Assembly (NCBI GenBank): GCA_016214895.1
Contig: JACRMR010000002.1
Location: forward strand, 188,001 to 252,000
DNA: 64,000 nucleotides
Direction: 5' to 3'
Origin: a candidate division KSB1 bacterium
GTDB taxonomy: Bacteria > Electryoneota > RPQS01
Part shown: positions 17,850 to 26,225 of the stretch, piece by piece
Position numbering within the stretch: position 1 is the first letter of the stretch
Layout: each line of letters begins with the position of its first letter
Made by a program: the position numbers and the translations under genes
Notes under the pieces: generated by a model
The model's input: the letters and a program-made list of their open reading frames with translations, nothing else
Told to the model about the DNA's origin: nothing
Database searches by the model: none

Positions 17850-18404
17850 ATGAAGCCGGGTCTCTTCGCGGCACTCACGCTATGCCTGACCCTGACGGCC
17901 TTCGCCCAACCGAGCAAGCCGTCAGCGATCAATTTCAATCTGGTTCAGGTGAATAACTATGCCGGTCAGGAGCAGGTTGTGCATCAGGTTGCCACTCCCG
18001 GTCAGCGCGTTATTATCGATCCCAATAATCCCAATGCGGCCGGGGCATTCGCGCATTTCGCCGCGCCGAAAGCGACGACCGCTCAGCTTGCTCCGTTCTA
18101 TCGTGTTTCCGTTTCCGGCGAAACCTGTTCGCTCGCGCTACCATGGGAATCCAGTGCGGTCGTGGTCTCGCCGAGCGGTCAGGATTCGTTTCTGGTTCGC
18201 ACGTCGCGGACCGGCTGCCCCGGTACGGAAGTGAGACCGTCGGTCTCGGTTGCGTTCGCTACGGGCCGAGGTTGGAGCGATCCGCCGATCCGGTTTGGAC
18301 CGCTCTCAGAGAGCACGATCTGTGCGTTGGGACGAGGACAACAACTGGAAGTCTGTGTGAAGGGCGACGCACCGCCGAAAGTGCGCGTGTTAAGCAGCCG
18401 CTAA
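17850..18404 (+). CDS. Secreted four-cysteine protein, function unknown
   Basis: 184 aa, family not recognised. Signal peptide of about 20 residues (MKPGLFAALTLCLTLTAFAQ). The mature part is beta-rich and Gly/Pro/Ser-rich with four cysteines in GETCSLAL, RTGCPGTE, STICALGR and LEVCVKG, likely two disulfides. Start ATG 17850 is four bases after GGAGG; an upstream in-frame ATG at 17769 would lie before the sigma-54 start and spoil the signal peptide. The promoter implies control by an enhancer-binding activator such as the NtrC-type regulator at 29524, so it may belong to an extracellular or surface programme. Followed by a bidirectional terminator. Confidence 0.75.
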   Translation: MKPGLFAALTLCLTLTAFAQPSKPSAINFNLVQVNNYAGQEQVVHQVATPGQRVIIDPNNPNAAGAFAHFAAPKATTAQLAPFYRVSVSGETCSLALPWESSAVVVSPSGQDSFLVRTSRTGCPGTEVRPSVSVAFATGRGWSDPPIRFGPLSESTICALGRGQQLEVCVKGDAPPKVRVLSSR

Positions 18405-18424
18405 GCGGCAAGTCAATCTGCTAA

Positions 18425-18460
18425 GCAAGGCGGGCGGCCCATGAGGGTCGCCCGCCTTGC
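18425..18460. terminator. Bidirectional terminator between convergent genes
   Basis: GCAAGGCGGGCG (18425-18436) pairs perfectly with CGCCCGCCTTGC (18449-18460). It lies between the plus-strand secreted protein (stop 18404) and the minus-strand EamA-like gene (stop 18483), so it can serve both. Confidence 0.65.
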
Positions 18461-18482
18461 GTTGCCATGTTCTGCGACTTCG

Positions 18483-18926
18483 CTATTTCATACCGATCAG
18501 CACGCTCCCCAGTACGATCAGTACGGCACCGGCGAGATTCCGGTACAAGTCCGGGCCGATCGGTAGCTCGCGAAACAGCAAGATACCCAAGACAAACGCC
18601 ACCAGCGTATTCGTGTTGTAGATCGGCACCAGCTGACTGACGTTCGTCGTCGGTACCGAGATCGCGCGCATAATCATGAGTGTGGCGACTCCGTTCAACA
18701 GGCCGACGGGGATGCCCCAACCCAGCCCGGCCAACGTCGATTCCCCCGCGCTGGACTGCCACATCCGCGCGCCGATGATTCCGCAAATCGACCAGCCGAG
18801 GCCCATGCCGATCAACGCCCAGGACGGCGACGCATGCAGATATTTCTCCGAGAGAACGAACTTAAAGCTCGCCGCGCACACGCCGTAGAGCAGCGAGGCA
18901 ATGATCCCCGTCAGAAACCAATTCAT
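18483..18926 (-). CDS. Small EamA/DMT-type membrane protein
   Basis: 147 aa with about five hydrophobic segments: LTGIIASLLYGVCAASFKFVL, ALIGMGLGWSICGIIGARM, LAGLGWGIPVGLLNGVATLMI, VSQLVPIYNTNTLVAFVLGI, LAGAVLIVLGSVLIGM. The order and the pattern LVPIYNTNTLVAFVLGILLFRE match one EamA repeat of the drug/metabolite transporter superfamily. Full-size members have two such repeats, so this single-repeat protein probably dimerises. Substrate unknown. Last gene of the minus-strand block; starts 3 bases before the DUF4846-like stop. Confidence 0.8.
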   Translation of the reverse strand: MNWFLTGIIASLLYGVCAASFKFVLSEKYLHASPSWALIGMGLGWSICGIIGARMWQSSAGESTLAGLGWGIPVGLLNGVATLMIMRAISVPTTNVSQLVPIYNTNTLVAFVLGILLFRELPIGPDLYRNLAGAVLIVLGSVLIGMK

Positions 18927-18929
18927 CGG

Positions 18930-19736
18930 CTATTTCAGTGCGACCCGGCGCGTGTCCACGCGCGCGCCTTGACCAACGGCCCACTTCGCGCCGTCAAGCG
19001 TAAACCACTCATTCAACCCTTGCACCGGCGAATAGGGGCGGGCGATGTAAAACGACGTACTCGGCGTGCCGCTGGTGCCGATCAAGTACAACCGTTCGCC
19101 GCGCGGTCCCCCCTTGCACATGTCGACAATCAACCCGACGCTGCTGCTGCCATCGTTCCGCAGCGCCACCAGGATGTCGCCGACGGCCAGCGAATCATCA
19201 ACGATGATCGTGCTCTCGCGGCGCAATGCCAACGCGCCCATCGCTTCCGCTACAAACGACAAGAAGCGGGTGTAATTCCCGTAGCTGCCGTCCGGGGTTG
19301 TCACCTGCACGAAGATGAACCGACCGCCTGACTTGCGCGGCCGCAATCCGTCTCGCCAATCCTTCCACGTCGCGATCTGTCCATTGTCAAGCGGAAACGA
19401 AATCGCCCCGGCCCCGCGCCGCTCCCAAAGGTGATTTCCCCACAATCTCGTGATCCCATCCACTCCGACGTCGATCTGGTTGTCGAACGGTGTTAGCCGC
19501 GTGGCCGCGACCTTCTCGTCTGCACAAAGCTGCAGCTGGCCGTCTCCGCTCATAATGACAGTATCCGGTACCAGTTCCAGCTGTCTTAGCGAAGCGGCGA
19601 ACGACCCCGCCTTCACCGCGATTCGCGAGTAACCCGCAGGCGGCTTGACGAAGCTCTCGACCGTCACGGTGCCCGCCGCGAATGCACCGGCGGCGATGAG
19701 CAGCGAAGGCAGCAATAGCAAGATTCGCAGGTACAT
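18930..19736 (-). CDS. Exported DUF4846-like protein
   Basis: 268 aa. Signal peptide of about 20 residues (LLLLPSLLIAAGAFA). The mature part fits my recollection of the DUF4846 pattern: GYSRIAVKAGSFAASLRQLEL at the N-terminus, ITRLWGNHLWERRGAGAISF with GQIATWKDWRDGLRP, YGNYTRFLSFVAEAMGAL, then VGDILVALRNDGSSSVGLIVDM. Function unknown; the fold may be a papain-like or lysozyme-inhibitor-like periplasmic domain, but I cannot tell. It sits between a TSUP permease and an EamA-like protein with short spacings, so co-transcription is likely. Confidence 0.75.
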   Translation of the reverse strand: MYLRILLLLPSLLIAAGAFAAGTVTVESFVKPPAGYSRIAVKAGSFAASLRQLELVPDTVIMSGDGQLQLCADEKVAATRLTPFDNQIDVGVDGITRLWGNHLWERRGAGAISFPLDNGQIATWKDWRDGLRPRKSGGRFIFVQVTTPDGSYGNYTRFLSFVAEAMGALALRRESTIIVDDSLAVGDILVALRNDGSSSVGLIVDMCKGGPRGERLYLIGTSGTPSTSFYIARPYSPVQGLNEWFTLDGAKWAVGQGARVDTRRVALK

Positions 19737-19745
19737 GTACGTCCC

Positions 19746-20468
19746 TTAGAAGAAAAGAAACCGAACGCCAATTACGGCCAACAGTATCATCAAGATGGCT
19801 CGAAACACCTGCAATCGCATCCGGTTGACCAGCTTCTTGCCGAAATAAGAACCGGCGATGGACAGGACGCTGAGCGGGAGCAGCAATGCCAGATCACTCC
19901 CGCCAATCACGCGGGCCGGAGCCCAGACCGAAAGCTTGAACAAGTGCGAAAGCGCGGAACCGACAGCCTCCGTCCCGAGGAAGCCTTCCTTGACGAGTCC
20001 ATAGCGCAAGAAATATGGCGTAACAATCGGGCCTTGCCCGCCGACGACTCCGGAGACGAGGCCCGCGGGCAAACCGATCCACGAGATCGAACGAAGTGAC
20101 GCAGATTTGGGCCAATTCGCACGCGTGAAGCTCAACGCGACGTAGCTGATCAGATAGACTCCCAGGGCCTTCTTGATCCAGAACGATGGCAGGATCGTAA
20201 ACAACAATGCCCCGAGAATCGCACCGGGAACTACGCCAAGCAAGAAGTGCCGGACCACCTGCCAGTCAATCGCTTCGCGACTGAAATAGGCGCGCGATAC
20301 GTTGGACGCCAGCAAGAGCACCGACAGATATGGCACCGCCAATTTCACTCCGACGACCGCGGTGAGTATCGGGAGAAACAACATCCCGCCGCCAACGCCG
20401 GCGATGCCGGAGACTGTGGATGTGACGAGCGCGCCAACGGCCAGCGCCGTGTACTCGACCCCGGTCAC
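19746..20468 (-). CDS. TSUP (TauE/SafE) family membrane permease
   Basis: 240 aa, eight or so hydrophobic segments. The N-terminal ALVTSTVSGIAGVGGGMLFLPIL and the later repeat WIGLPAGLVSGVVGGQGPIVTPYFLRYG are the two glycine-rich repeats of the sulfite/organosulfur exporter family. GTG start at 20468. The family exports or imports sulfur oxyanions or sulfonates; no sulfur metabolism gene is adjacent, so the substrate is open. Confidence 0.85.
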   Translation of the reverse strand: MTGVEYTALAVGALVTSTVSGIAGVGGGMLFLPILTAVVGVKLAVPYLSVLLLASNVSRAYFSREAIDWQVVRHFLLGVVPGAILGALLFTILPSFWIKKALGVYLISYVALSFTRANWPKSASLRSISWIGLPAGLVSGVVGGQGPIVTPYFLRYGLVKEGFLGTEAVGSALSHLFKLSVWAPARVIGGSDLALLLPLSVLSIAGSYFGKKLVNRMRLQVFRAILMILLAVIGVRFLFF

Positions 20469-20513
20469 GTCGTCGGCGCAAACCCGCTATGCATGGCGAA
20501 GGTGAACACGTGG

Positions 20514-21419
20514 TCAGAGATCCTCGATCTTGCCTTGCTGATTCAGAGCGGGACGTCCCGACTCGATCAGCCGGCGCAGCTCCAACATCAGATTCGCCCA
20601 GCCCAACGCTTCGCCGCTCGCAAAGTGATCGACACCGTCAAGAAACCCGGACTGCTTCATCTCAACTCGCACCTGCCGGCCTTCAGGTTCGATCGTCCAC
20701 TTGACGAGGCCCGTGTGGACACCGCCCTCGTGCGTCACGGGCCAGTCGTAGGCAAGCTCATAGGGCGGTTCAAATGCCAACACTTTCGAGGGACCCGAGC
20801 CCTCGCCCCAGCCAAAGTCGATCCTGCCGTTTTCCCGCGGCTCGAAGAGCTTCACCGGATTGAAATACTTCGCCAGCAACTCCGGTTTGTGCAAGTGATC
20901 GAAAACCTGGTCGGGCGAGCCGGTCGTGTAGATCACATGCCGGATATTTCCCGTCCACGGCCGTGAAAAGTCAAAGTGCAGGCCGGGCTCGTGCCATTCG
21001 TGCTCGCAGACGTTCGTCAAGATGTTGAGATAGTATGCCCAGATATCGCTCAGGCAATAGGGATTCAGACTCCCAAGCGAATCGAACGTGAAACTGAAGT
21101 CCAACGACGTTGACTTGCCCGCCGGGGCGAGTTCAAACCGCGCGACGCCGTCGGTCACGCTGCCGTCCGCGTGGCGCAGCGGAAACTCAAATCCGAACTG
21201 CCGCTCTGAATCAAAAGCGGTGATCTTCGTCGCAAACTCCTCGCCGGCGCGCCAACCGTACACAAAATTGCCCTTGAACTTAAACGTTCCCCCGACTCGC
21301 GGCTCCACGGCTCCCGTTTCCGAAAACCAGTGAGCAAGCCCCTTCTGGGTGGTCAACTCCTCCCAGACGCGCGCGGCTGAAGCGTAAATCTCGGTCGAAA
21401 GCGTGAACTGCTTGGGCAT
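20514..21419 (-). CDS. Tandem SRPBCC/AHSA1-domain protein
   Basis: 301 aa with two AHSA1-type START-like domains. Domain 1 (about 1-140): EIYASAARVWEELTTQKGLAHWFS, FKFKGNFVYGWRAGEEFATKI. Domain 2 (about 155-295): VIYTTGSPDQVFDHLHKPELLAKYFNP, AFEPPYELAYDWP, the acidic WTIEPEGRQVRVEMKQSGF. Such proteins bind hydrophobic ligands or Hsp90-like clients; this one's partner is unknown. First gene of the minus-strand block with the TSUP permease 45 bases downstream. Confidence 0.8.
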   Translation of the reverse strand: MPKQFTLSTEIYASAARVWEELTTQKGLAHWFSETGAVEPRVGGTFKFKGNFVYGWRAGEEFATKITAFDSERQFGFEFPLRHADGSVTDGVARFELAPAGKSTSLDFSFTFDSLGSLNPYCLSDIWAYYLNILTNVCEHEWHEPGLHFDFSRPWTGNIRHVIYTTGSPDQVFDHLHKPELLAKYFNPVKLFEPRENGRIDFGWGEGSGPSKVLAFEPPYELAYDWPVTHEGGVHTGLVKWTIEPEGRQVRVEMKQSGFLDGVDHFASGEALGWANLMLELRRLIESGRPALNQQGKIEDL

Positions 21420-21479
21420 GATCGCTCCGCGGTTTGCTGCAAGGGGGTTGAGAAACTCTCGAGGTAGGCGAACCGCCGA

Positions 21480-22910
21480 CTATCCGCCGCCGGCGCCGAC
21501 GCCGCCCAGCGGCTGCTGATCCGGATCGGTCAACTTCATCGGCTCCAGAATCTCGCGGAGCTGGTCCTCGGTCAACAACTTGTGCTCGCGGATGAGCTCG
21601 ACGATCGACACGTTCTTCTTGACCGACTCCTTGGCAAGCTCCGCTGCCTTCGCGTAGCCGATGTGCATATTCATGATGGTGGCCATACCCACCGACGTGT
21701 GGAAGTAGTATTCACAGCGAGCGGCATCCGCGGTAATCCCCTTCACGCACTTCTCCGTGAAGGCCTGCAGCGAGGTCGAGCAGATATGCAGGGCCTGTTG
21801 CAAATTGTAGTTGACCACCGGCATCATTACGTTCAGATCGAGCTGTCCTGCCTGCGCGCAATAGGCCACTGTGCTGTCGAATCCCACGACCTGATAACAA
21901 ACTTGGTTCATCATCTCTGCCATCGACGGATTCACTTTGCCGGGCATGATCGAGGAACCCGGCTGCACGGGCGGCAGCGCGATTTCCGCCAGACCCGTGC
22001 GCGGACCACTCGAGAGCAGACGCAGGTCGGACACAATCTTGCACAATTCCAGCGCGAGCAGACGGAGTGCGCTCGAGTAGTGCAGAAAGTCGCCGAGACT
22101 TTGCGTGACCTCAAATAGATTCTCCGCCGGATGAAACTTGAGGCCCGCGACCCGGCTGATCTCCGCGGCTACCAGGCCGCGATATTTCGGATGGGCGTTC
22201 ATGCCCGTGCCCGCCGCCGTGCCGCCCAGATTGAGTTGACGCAGTCCAAGCTCCGCTTCGCCGAGCCGCAGCCGGCAGCGCCTGAGTATCGAAGCGTAAC
22301 CGCCGAACTCCTGACCCAGCCGCACGGGCACCGCGTCCTGCAAATGCGTCCGCCCGGACTTGATGATGCCGTCGAACTCCTTTGCCTTCGCTTCGAAGGC
22401 AGCGATCAGCCCGTCCAGCGCATGAATCAGGTCAGGGTGCTTCAGCGACAAGCCGATCCGCATCGCCGCCGGATAGGTGTCATTCGTCGATTGCGCCATG
22501 TTGACATGGTCGTTCGGATTCACCTTCGAATAGTCGCCGCGAGTGCCGCCCAGCAATTCGACCGCGCGATTCGCAAGCACCTCATTCATGTTCATGTTAG
22601 TCGAGGTGCCCGCGCCCGCCTGATAAACGTCAACGACGATCTGATCGGCGAACCTCCCGGCCAGCAGCTCATCGGCGGCGCGGACAATCGCATCGGCACG
22701 CTCGGCGGAGAGGATTCCCAATTCGCGGTGTACGACCGCCGCCGATCGCTTGATGGTAACATACGCTCGAACAAAAACGGGATGCGGACGAATCCCGGAG
22801 ATCGGAAAATTCGCCACCGCGCGAGCCGTCTGCACGCCATAGTAGGCATCGGCCGGAACGCGCAACTCGCCCAGCGAGTCCTTTTCGGTACGGAAATCGG
22901 TGTTGGACAT
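21480..22910 (-). CDS. aspA: Aspartate ammonia-lyase
   Basis: Cleaves L-aspartate to fumarate and ammonia. 476 aa. The N-terminal TEKDSLGELRVPADAYYGVQTARAVANF is aspartase-like; fumarase C typically has WGAQT at this position. Further signatures: AGAGTSTNMNMNEVLANRA, SGRTHLQDAVPVRLGQEF, TGMNAHPKY, and the superfamily motif GSSIMPGKVNPSMAEMMNQV. Ends with a glycine-rich tail (LGGVGAGGG). It follows nadA by 74 bases on the same strand. Aspartate is the substrate of the NAD pathway that NadA belongs to, so the two compete for it. Confidence 0.9.
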   Translation of the reverse strand: MSNTDFRTEKDSLGELRVPADAYYGVQTARAVANFPISGIRPHPVFVRAYVTIKRSAAVVHRELGILSAERADAIVRAADELLAGRFADQIVVDVYQAGAGTSTNMNMNEVLANRAVELLGGTRGDYSKVNPNDHVNMAQSTNDTYPAAMRIGLSLKHPDLIHALDGLIAAFEAKAKEFDGIIKSGRTHLQDAVPVRLGQEFGGYASILRRCRLRLGEAELGLRQLNLGGTAAGTGMNAHPKYRGLVAAEISRVAGLKFHPAENLFEVTQSLGDFLHYSSALRLLALELCKIVSDLRLLSSGPRTGLAEIALPPVQPGSSIMPGKVNPSMAEMMNQVCYQVVGFDSTVAYCAQAGQLDLNVMMPVVNYNLQQALHICSTSLQAFTEKCVKGITADAARCEYYFHTSVGMATIMNMHIGYAKAAELAKESVKKNVSIVELIREHKLLTEDQLREILEPMKLTDPDQQPLGGVGAGGG

Positions 22911-22984
22911 AGCAGATTGGAAGAAGGTAGGGGGGAAGAAAGAAAGCTCGAATGCGCGTGACCGGCACGCGGTTCGATGCGAAA

Positions 22985-24022
22985 CTATTCGCTCGCCACG
23001 TCCGACGGCAGCGCGAGATTGTCCCGCGAGCCGCCGGTCAATTCGAACATCCGACGGATGGCGCGCTCCGCCCCGGAGCGGACGCGCTCGTCCAGCGAAA
23101 TCTCATATTGATTCCGCAATAGCGATTGCTCGACATCGTCGAGGGAGATCGCCTTCATGAAACGGCAGATCTTGCACGCACGGAAGAAGTGCTTCTCCGG
23201 CACCTGCATTTGCAGCATGTCGGAAAGCCCGCACTCGGTCACCGCCAGGAAATCATGGGCCTGACTGTCCCGCGCGTATTCGACCATCCCGGACGTGGAC
23301 AACGCCGCATCCGCCAGCGCAACCACGTCGTCGCGGCACTCGGGATGCACGAGGATCTTGATTCCCGGAACCTGTCGGCGCATATTCAGGACCACATCCG
23401 GCGTAATCTGATGATGCACATAGCAGAAGCCATCCCAGGCAATTATTGTCTTGTCAGTTACGTGCAACGCCACGTGCCGGGCAAGATTCTGGTCAGGAAT
23501 GAACAAGATATGCCGCGACGTCAGCGCGCGCACGACGGAGATGGCATTGGATGACGTGCAACAGACGTCGGAAAGCGCTTTGACGTCCGCCGTGGTGTTT
23601 ACGTAAGTGACCACGGCGAGATCGGGATGCACCTTCCGCAATTCCGCGATACGGTCCGCCACCGCGGCAGCGGAGGCCGTATCCGCGAGCGAGCAGCCCG
23701 CCGCGAGATTGGGCAGCAACACCGTCTTGGCCGGATTCACAACCTTGGCGGTCTCCGCCATGAAGTGCACGCCGCAAAAAACAATCGTCCGCGCCGCTTT
23801 CACCGCGGCGGCTTGCAACGACAGCCCCAGCGAATCGCCGGTGAAATCGGCGACTTCGAAGATCTCCGGCCGCTGGTAGTTGTGCGCGAGCAATACCGCG
23901 TTGCGCTCGCGCTTCAGCGCGCGTATCCGCTCAAGTTGAGCCTCGATTCCGGCCACCCGGCGCGCATCATAATAGTCGGGATCGACGCGCTGAAGCTTGT
24001 CGAGCAACGGTAGCTCAGTCAT
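22985..24022 (-). CDS. nadA: Quinolinate synthase
   Basis: Condenses iminoaspartate with dihydroxyacetone phosphate to quinolinate in de novo NAD synthesis; carries an oxygen-sensitive 4Fe-4S cluster. 345 aa. Signatures: VLLAHNYQRPEIFEVADFTGDSL, IVFCGVHFMAETAKVVNP (first cluster Cys), CSLADTA, CCTSSNA (second), HPECRDDVV, and CKICRFMKAIS near the C-terminus (third). The start overlaps the stop of the M28 peptidase by 8 bases. No nadB or nadC is in the window. Confidence 0.95.
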   Translation of the reverse strand: MTELPLLDKLQRVDPDYYDARRVAGIEAQLERIRALKRERNAVLLAHNYQRPEIFEVADFTGDSLGLSLQAAAVKAARTIVFCGVHFMAETAKVVNPAKTVLLPNLAAGCSLADTASAAAVADRIAELRKVHPDLAVVTYVNTTADVKALSDVCCTSSNAISVVRALTSRHILFIPDQNLARHVALHVTDKTIIAWDGFCYVHHQITPDVVLNMRRQVPGIKILVHPECRDDVVALADAALSTSGMVEYARDSQAHDFLAVTECGLSDMLQMQVPEKHFFRACKICRFMKAISLDDVEQSLLRNQYEISLDERVRSGAERAIRRMFELTGGSRDNLALPSDVASE

Positions 24023-26225
24023 GGCCTTGTCCCGATTGCGCGGCGCGCGCGGCGAGATAGCGACGCAGATTGCCGCCCGTTAACCGCAGGATTCCCGCAC
24101 GGTCAATTCCCGCCTCATGCATGGTCAGGATCGCTTGCTTCGCCGTGGATTCCCGTGCGGACGGCCTAATCCCGGCGAAACTGAGATGTACCTGACGCGC
24201 CTGAAATGGCGCGATCGCTTCCAATTGTGCCGCTGTCGGAACTGCACTCAGTTCGAGAAAGACAAAAGCGTCGCTCCTCAGCACACCGTCGCGGACGTCG
24301 CCCGGCGCGTCCGCGACCTCGGAAAAGGCGGCCACGATCATCCCCTGCTTGCCCCACTTTTCCACACGCGCGGGGGTCGCAAAATCAAACGGGATCAGCG
24401 ACGTGATCCCCGCCGCGCGTGCGGCTTCCATCCCGTCCGGCAGTTCGATGGAAGCGTTGCGCGAAGACGACGGCGCGAGCTGGACCACGGACAGGCCCTG
24501 CTCAATCAACGCCTTCACTTCGGAAGGTTTACGGCCTGTTAATCCCGACTCCGCGATGGAAACGAACGCGCCGGGCTTGTGACGCGAACTCGCGGCGACC
24601 GCCTCGGCCAACCCGTCCGCCACCACGTGCCGCTCTTCAGCGCCGTGTTCAAACTCATAGGTCCGCCTGAGCAATTCCGCTGTCGCGACCGCAGACTCGG
24701 AAGGCAGCCAGGCCGCCGCGGTCTCGATGAACTCCGGCACACTACCATGCTGATCGATCGAAAACCCTTTGAAATCGACAACCTGAGTGAGCCGCGCACA
24801 AATCGCGAGCGAATCCGAGTGAAAGGCCAATGGCTGCGACGTGTCGCCAATAAATCGCATCAGATCCACCGCGCGATCACCAACGGCCTGCAGACACCCG
24901 GCCGATATCCACTCCGGGTCGTCGGTGTAACGGTGATAAAACGGGTGGCGACCGTCCGACCAAAAACTGATCGCGGGCGCGCCGCCTTTCAGGAAACTTG
25001 CATAGTCGCTCGATCCGTCGCCGTCCGTGCGATGAAGTTTCAAGGAGTCCATGTCGCTCGAGTCCAGCGACGCCACGTAGTCCCGCCAGGACTTGCCAAG
25101 CAGCTCGCCGCCGGCCATCCCCACCGTGCCGTCGCCCTGGCCTTCCATATCAAAATTCAGCATGCAGGCGACATTGCCGAACGGAATCGTAGGATTCGCC
25201 GCGAAGTATTCTGAGCCCAGCAATCCAGCTTCTTCGCCCGTGAACAGCAGCACAAGTACACTGCGTTTCAGCGGCTGTTCCGCGAAGACCCGCGCGAGTT
25301 CGCACACAACGGCCGAACCGGAGGCGTTGTCATCCGCGCCGTTGTAGTTCACGCCGCGAGCGTTTGCGCCGATGTGGTCGAGATGCGCGCCGATCACGAT
25401 CAGCTCATTCTTCAATACCGGATCCGTGCCGTACACAATGCCGACCACATTGCGCCCCTCCGCGCGCGGCAATTTGCGCGTCTGTGTGCGGATCCAGACG
25501 TCGTGGCCGGTCGCTATCGGCAGCGGTCCCCGCTTCAACTTCTCCAGATACATGTTGAAGTTGTAGGGACTGCCGTCGAGCAGCAGGCGCACCATACGAT
25601 CACTGACATACATCAGCGGAAATTGAGGATCGTACTCACTGGCCGGGATCGCCGCACCATTCACCAGCGAACCTTCCGCGTACCACATCACCGCGGCCGC
25701 TCCATGCTGCTTCGCCCACTCGAGAGTGTGACGACGCGGGAAGTCCTCTTCAAAGTCCCACGGGGAATCCGGCTTGCCGCGGACAATCAACACCACCGCG
25801 CCACGGCAGTCCAGATCGCCGTAGTCATCGCGATCCTTATCCGGACGGACATAGCCGTAGCCCGCGATCACCACCGGCGCAATGAACCCCCCCGAACCGC
25901 TGTGCGTCACGACGGTGAAGTCCGCGCCGAGCTGGCACGGAATCTTGCCCAATTCATGATTCATGATCGTGAGTTCGGCATCCTGCTCTTCGGTCACGAG
26001 CATCGGCACCGGCTGGAAGTATCCGCCAACGCCCGCCGGCTGCACACCGTAACTCTTGAGCAACTCAGCCACGACCTGCTCGGCCCGCTGTCCCCCCGGA
26101 AAGCCCGGTCGCCGGCCCTGAAACTCGTCCGACGCGATCGTCCGCACCGTTTCGAGCGCACGTTGTCCGTCGAATCCCAGCGCGGTTGCCACAAGCAGAA
26201 GAAGCAGCGAGAGGCGGTAGATCAT
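24015..26225 (-). CDS. Secreted M28 zinc aminopeptidase with PA insert and degenerate M19-like tail
   Basis: 736 aa. Signal peptide of about 17 residues. PA-type insert at about 95-220. M28 catalytic core: GAHLDH (His-281, Asp-283), NGADDNASG (Asp-298), the general base pair FTGEEAG (Glu-331/332), LNFDMEG and [10 protein letters not shown] as the last ligand. All expected zinc and base residues are present. The last 240 or so residues are not M28: [25 protein letters not shown] and [22 protein letters not shown] look like the barrel and C-terminus of membrane dipeptidase M19, but most metal ligands are missing. Starts in an ATGA overlap with the uvrA stop. Confidence 0.82.
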   Translation of the reverse strand: MIYRLSLLLLLVATALGFDGQRALETVRTIASDEFQGRRPGFPGGQRAEQVVAELLKSYGVQPAGVGGYFQPVPMLVTEEQDAELTIMNHELGKIPCQLGADFTVVTHSGSGGFIAPVVIAGYGYVRPDKDRDDYGDLDCRGAVVLIVRGKPDSPWDFEEDFPRRHTLEWAKQHGAAAVMWYAEGSLVNGAAIPASEYDPQFPLMYVSDRMVRLLLDGSPYNFNMYLEKLKRGPLPIATGHDVWIRTQTRKLPRAEGRNVVGIVYGTDPVLKNELIVIGAHLDHIGANARGVNYNGADDNASGSAVVCELARVFAEQPLKRSVLVLLFTGEEAGLLGSEYFAANPTIPFGNVACMLNFDMEGQGDGTVGMAGGELLGKSWRDYVASLDSSDMDSLKLHRTDGDGSSDYASFLKGGAPAISFWSDGRHPFYHRYTDDPEWISAGCLQAVGDRAVDLMRFIGDTSQPLAFHSDSLAICARLTQVVDFKGFSIDQHGSVPEFIETAAAWLPSESAVATAELLRRTYEFEHGAEERHVVADGLAEAVAASSRHKPGAFVSIAESGLTGRKPSEVKALIEQGLSVVQLAPSSSRNASIELPDGMEAARAAGITSLIPFDFATPARVEKWGKQGMIVAAFSEVADAPGDVRDGVLRSDAFVFLELSAVPTAAQLEAIAPFQARQVHLSFAGIRPSARESTAKQAILTMHEAGIDRAGILRLTGGNLRRYLAARAAQSGQGHD

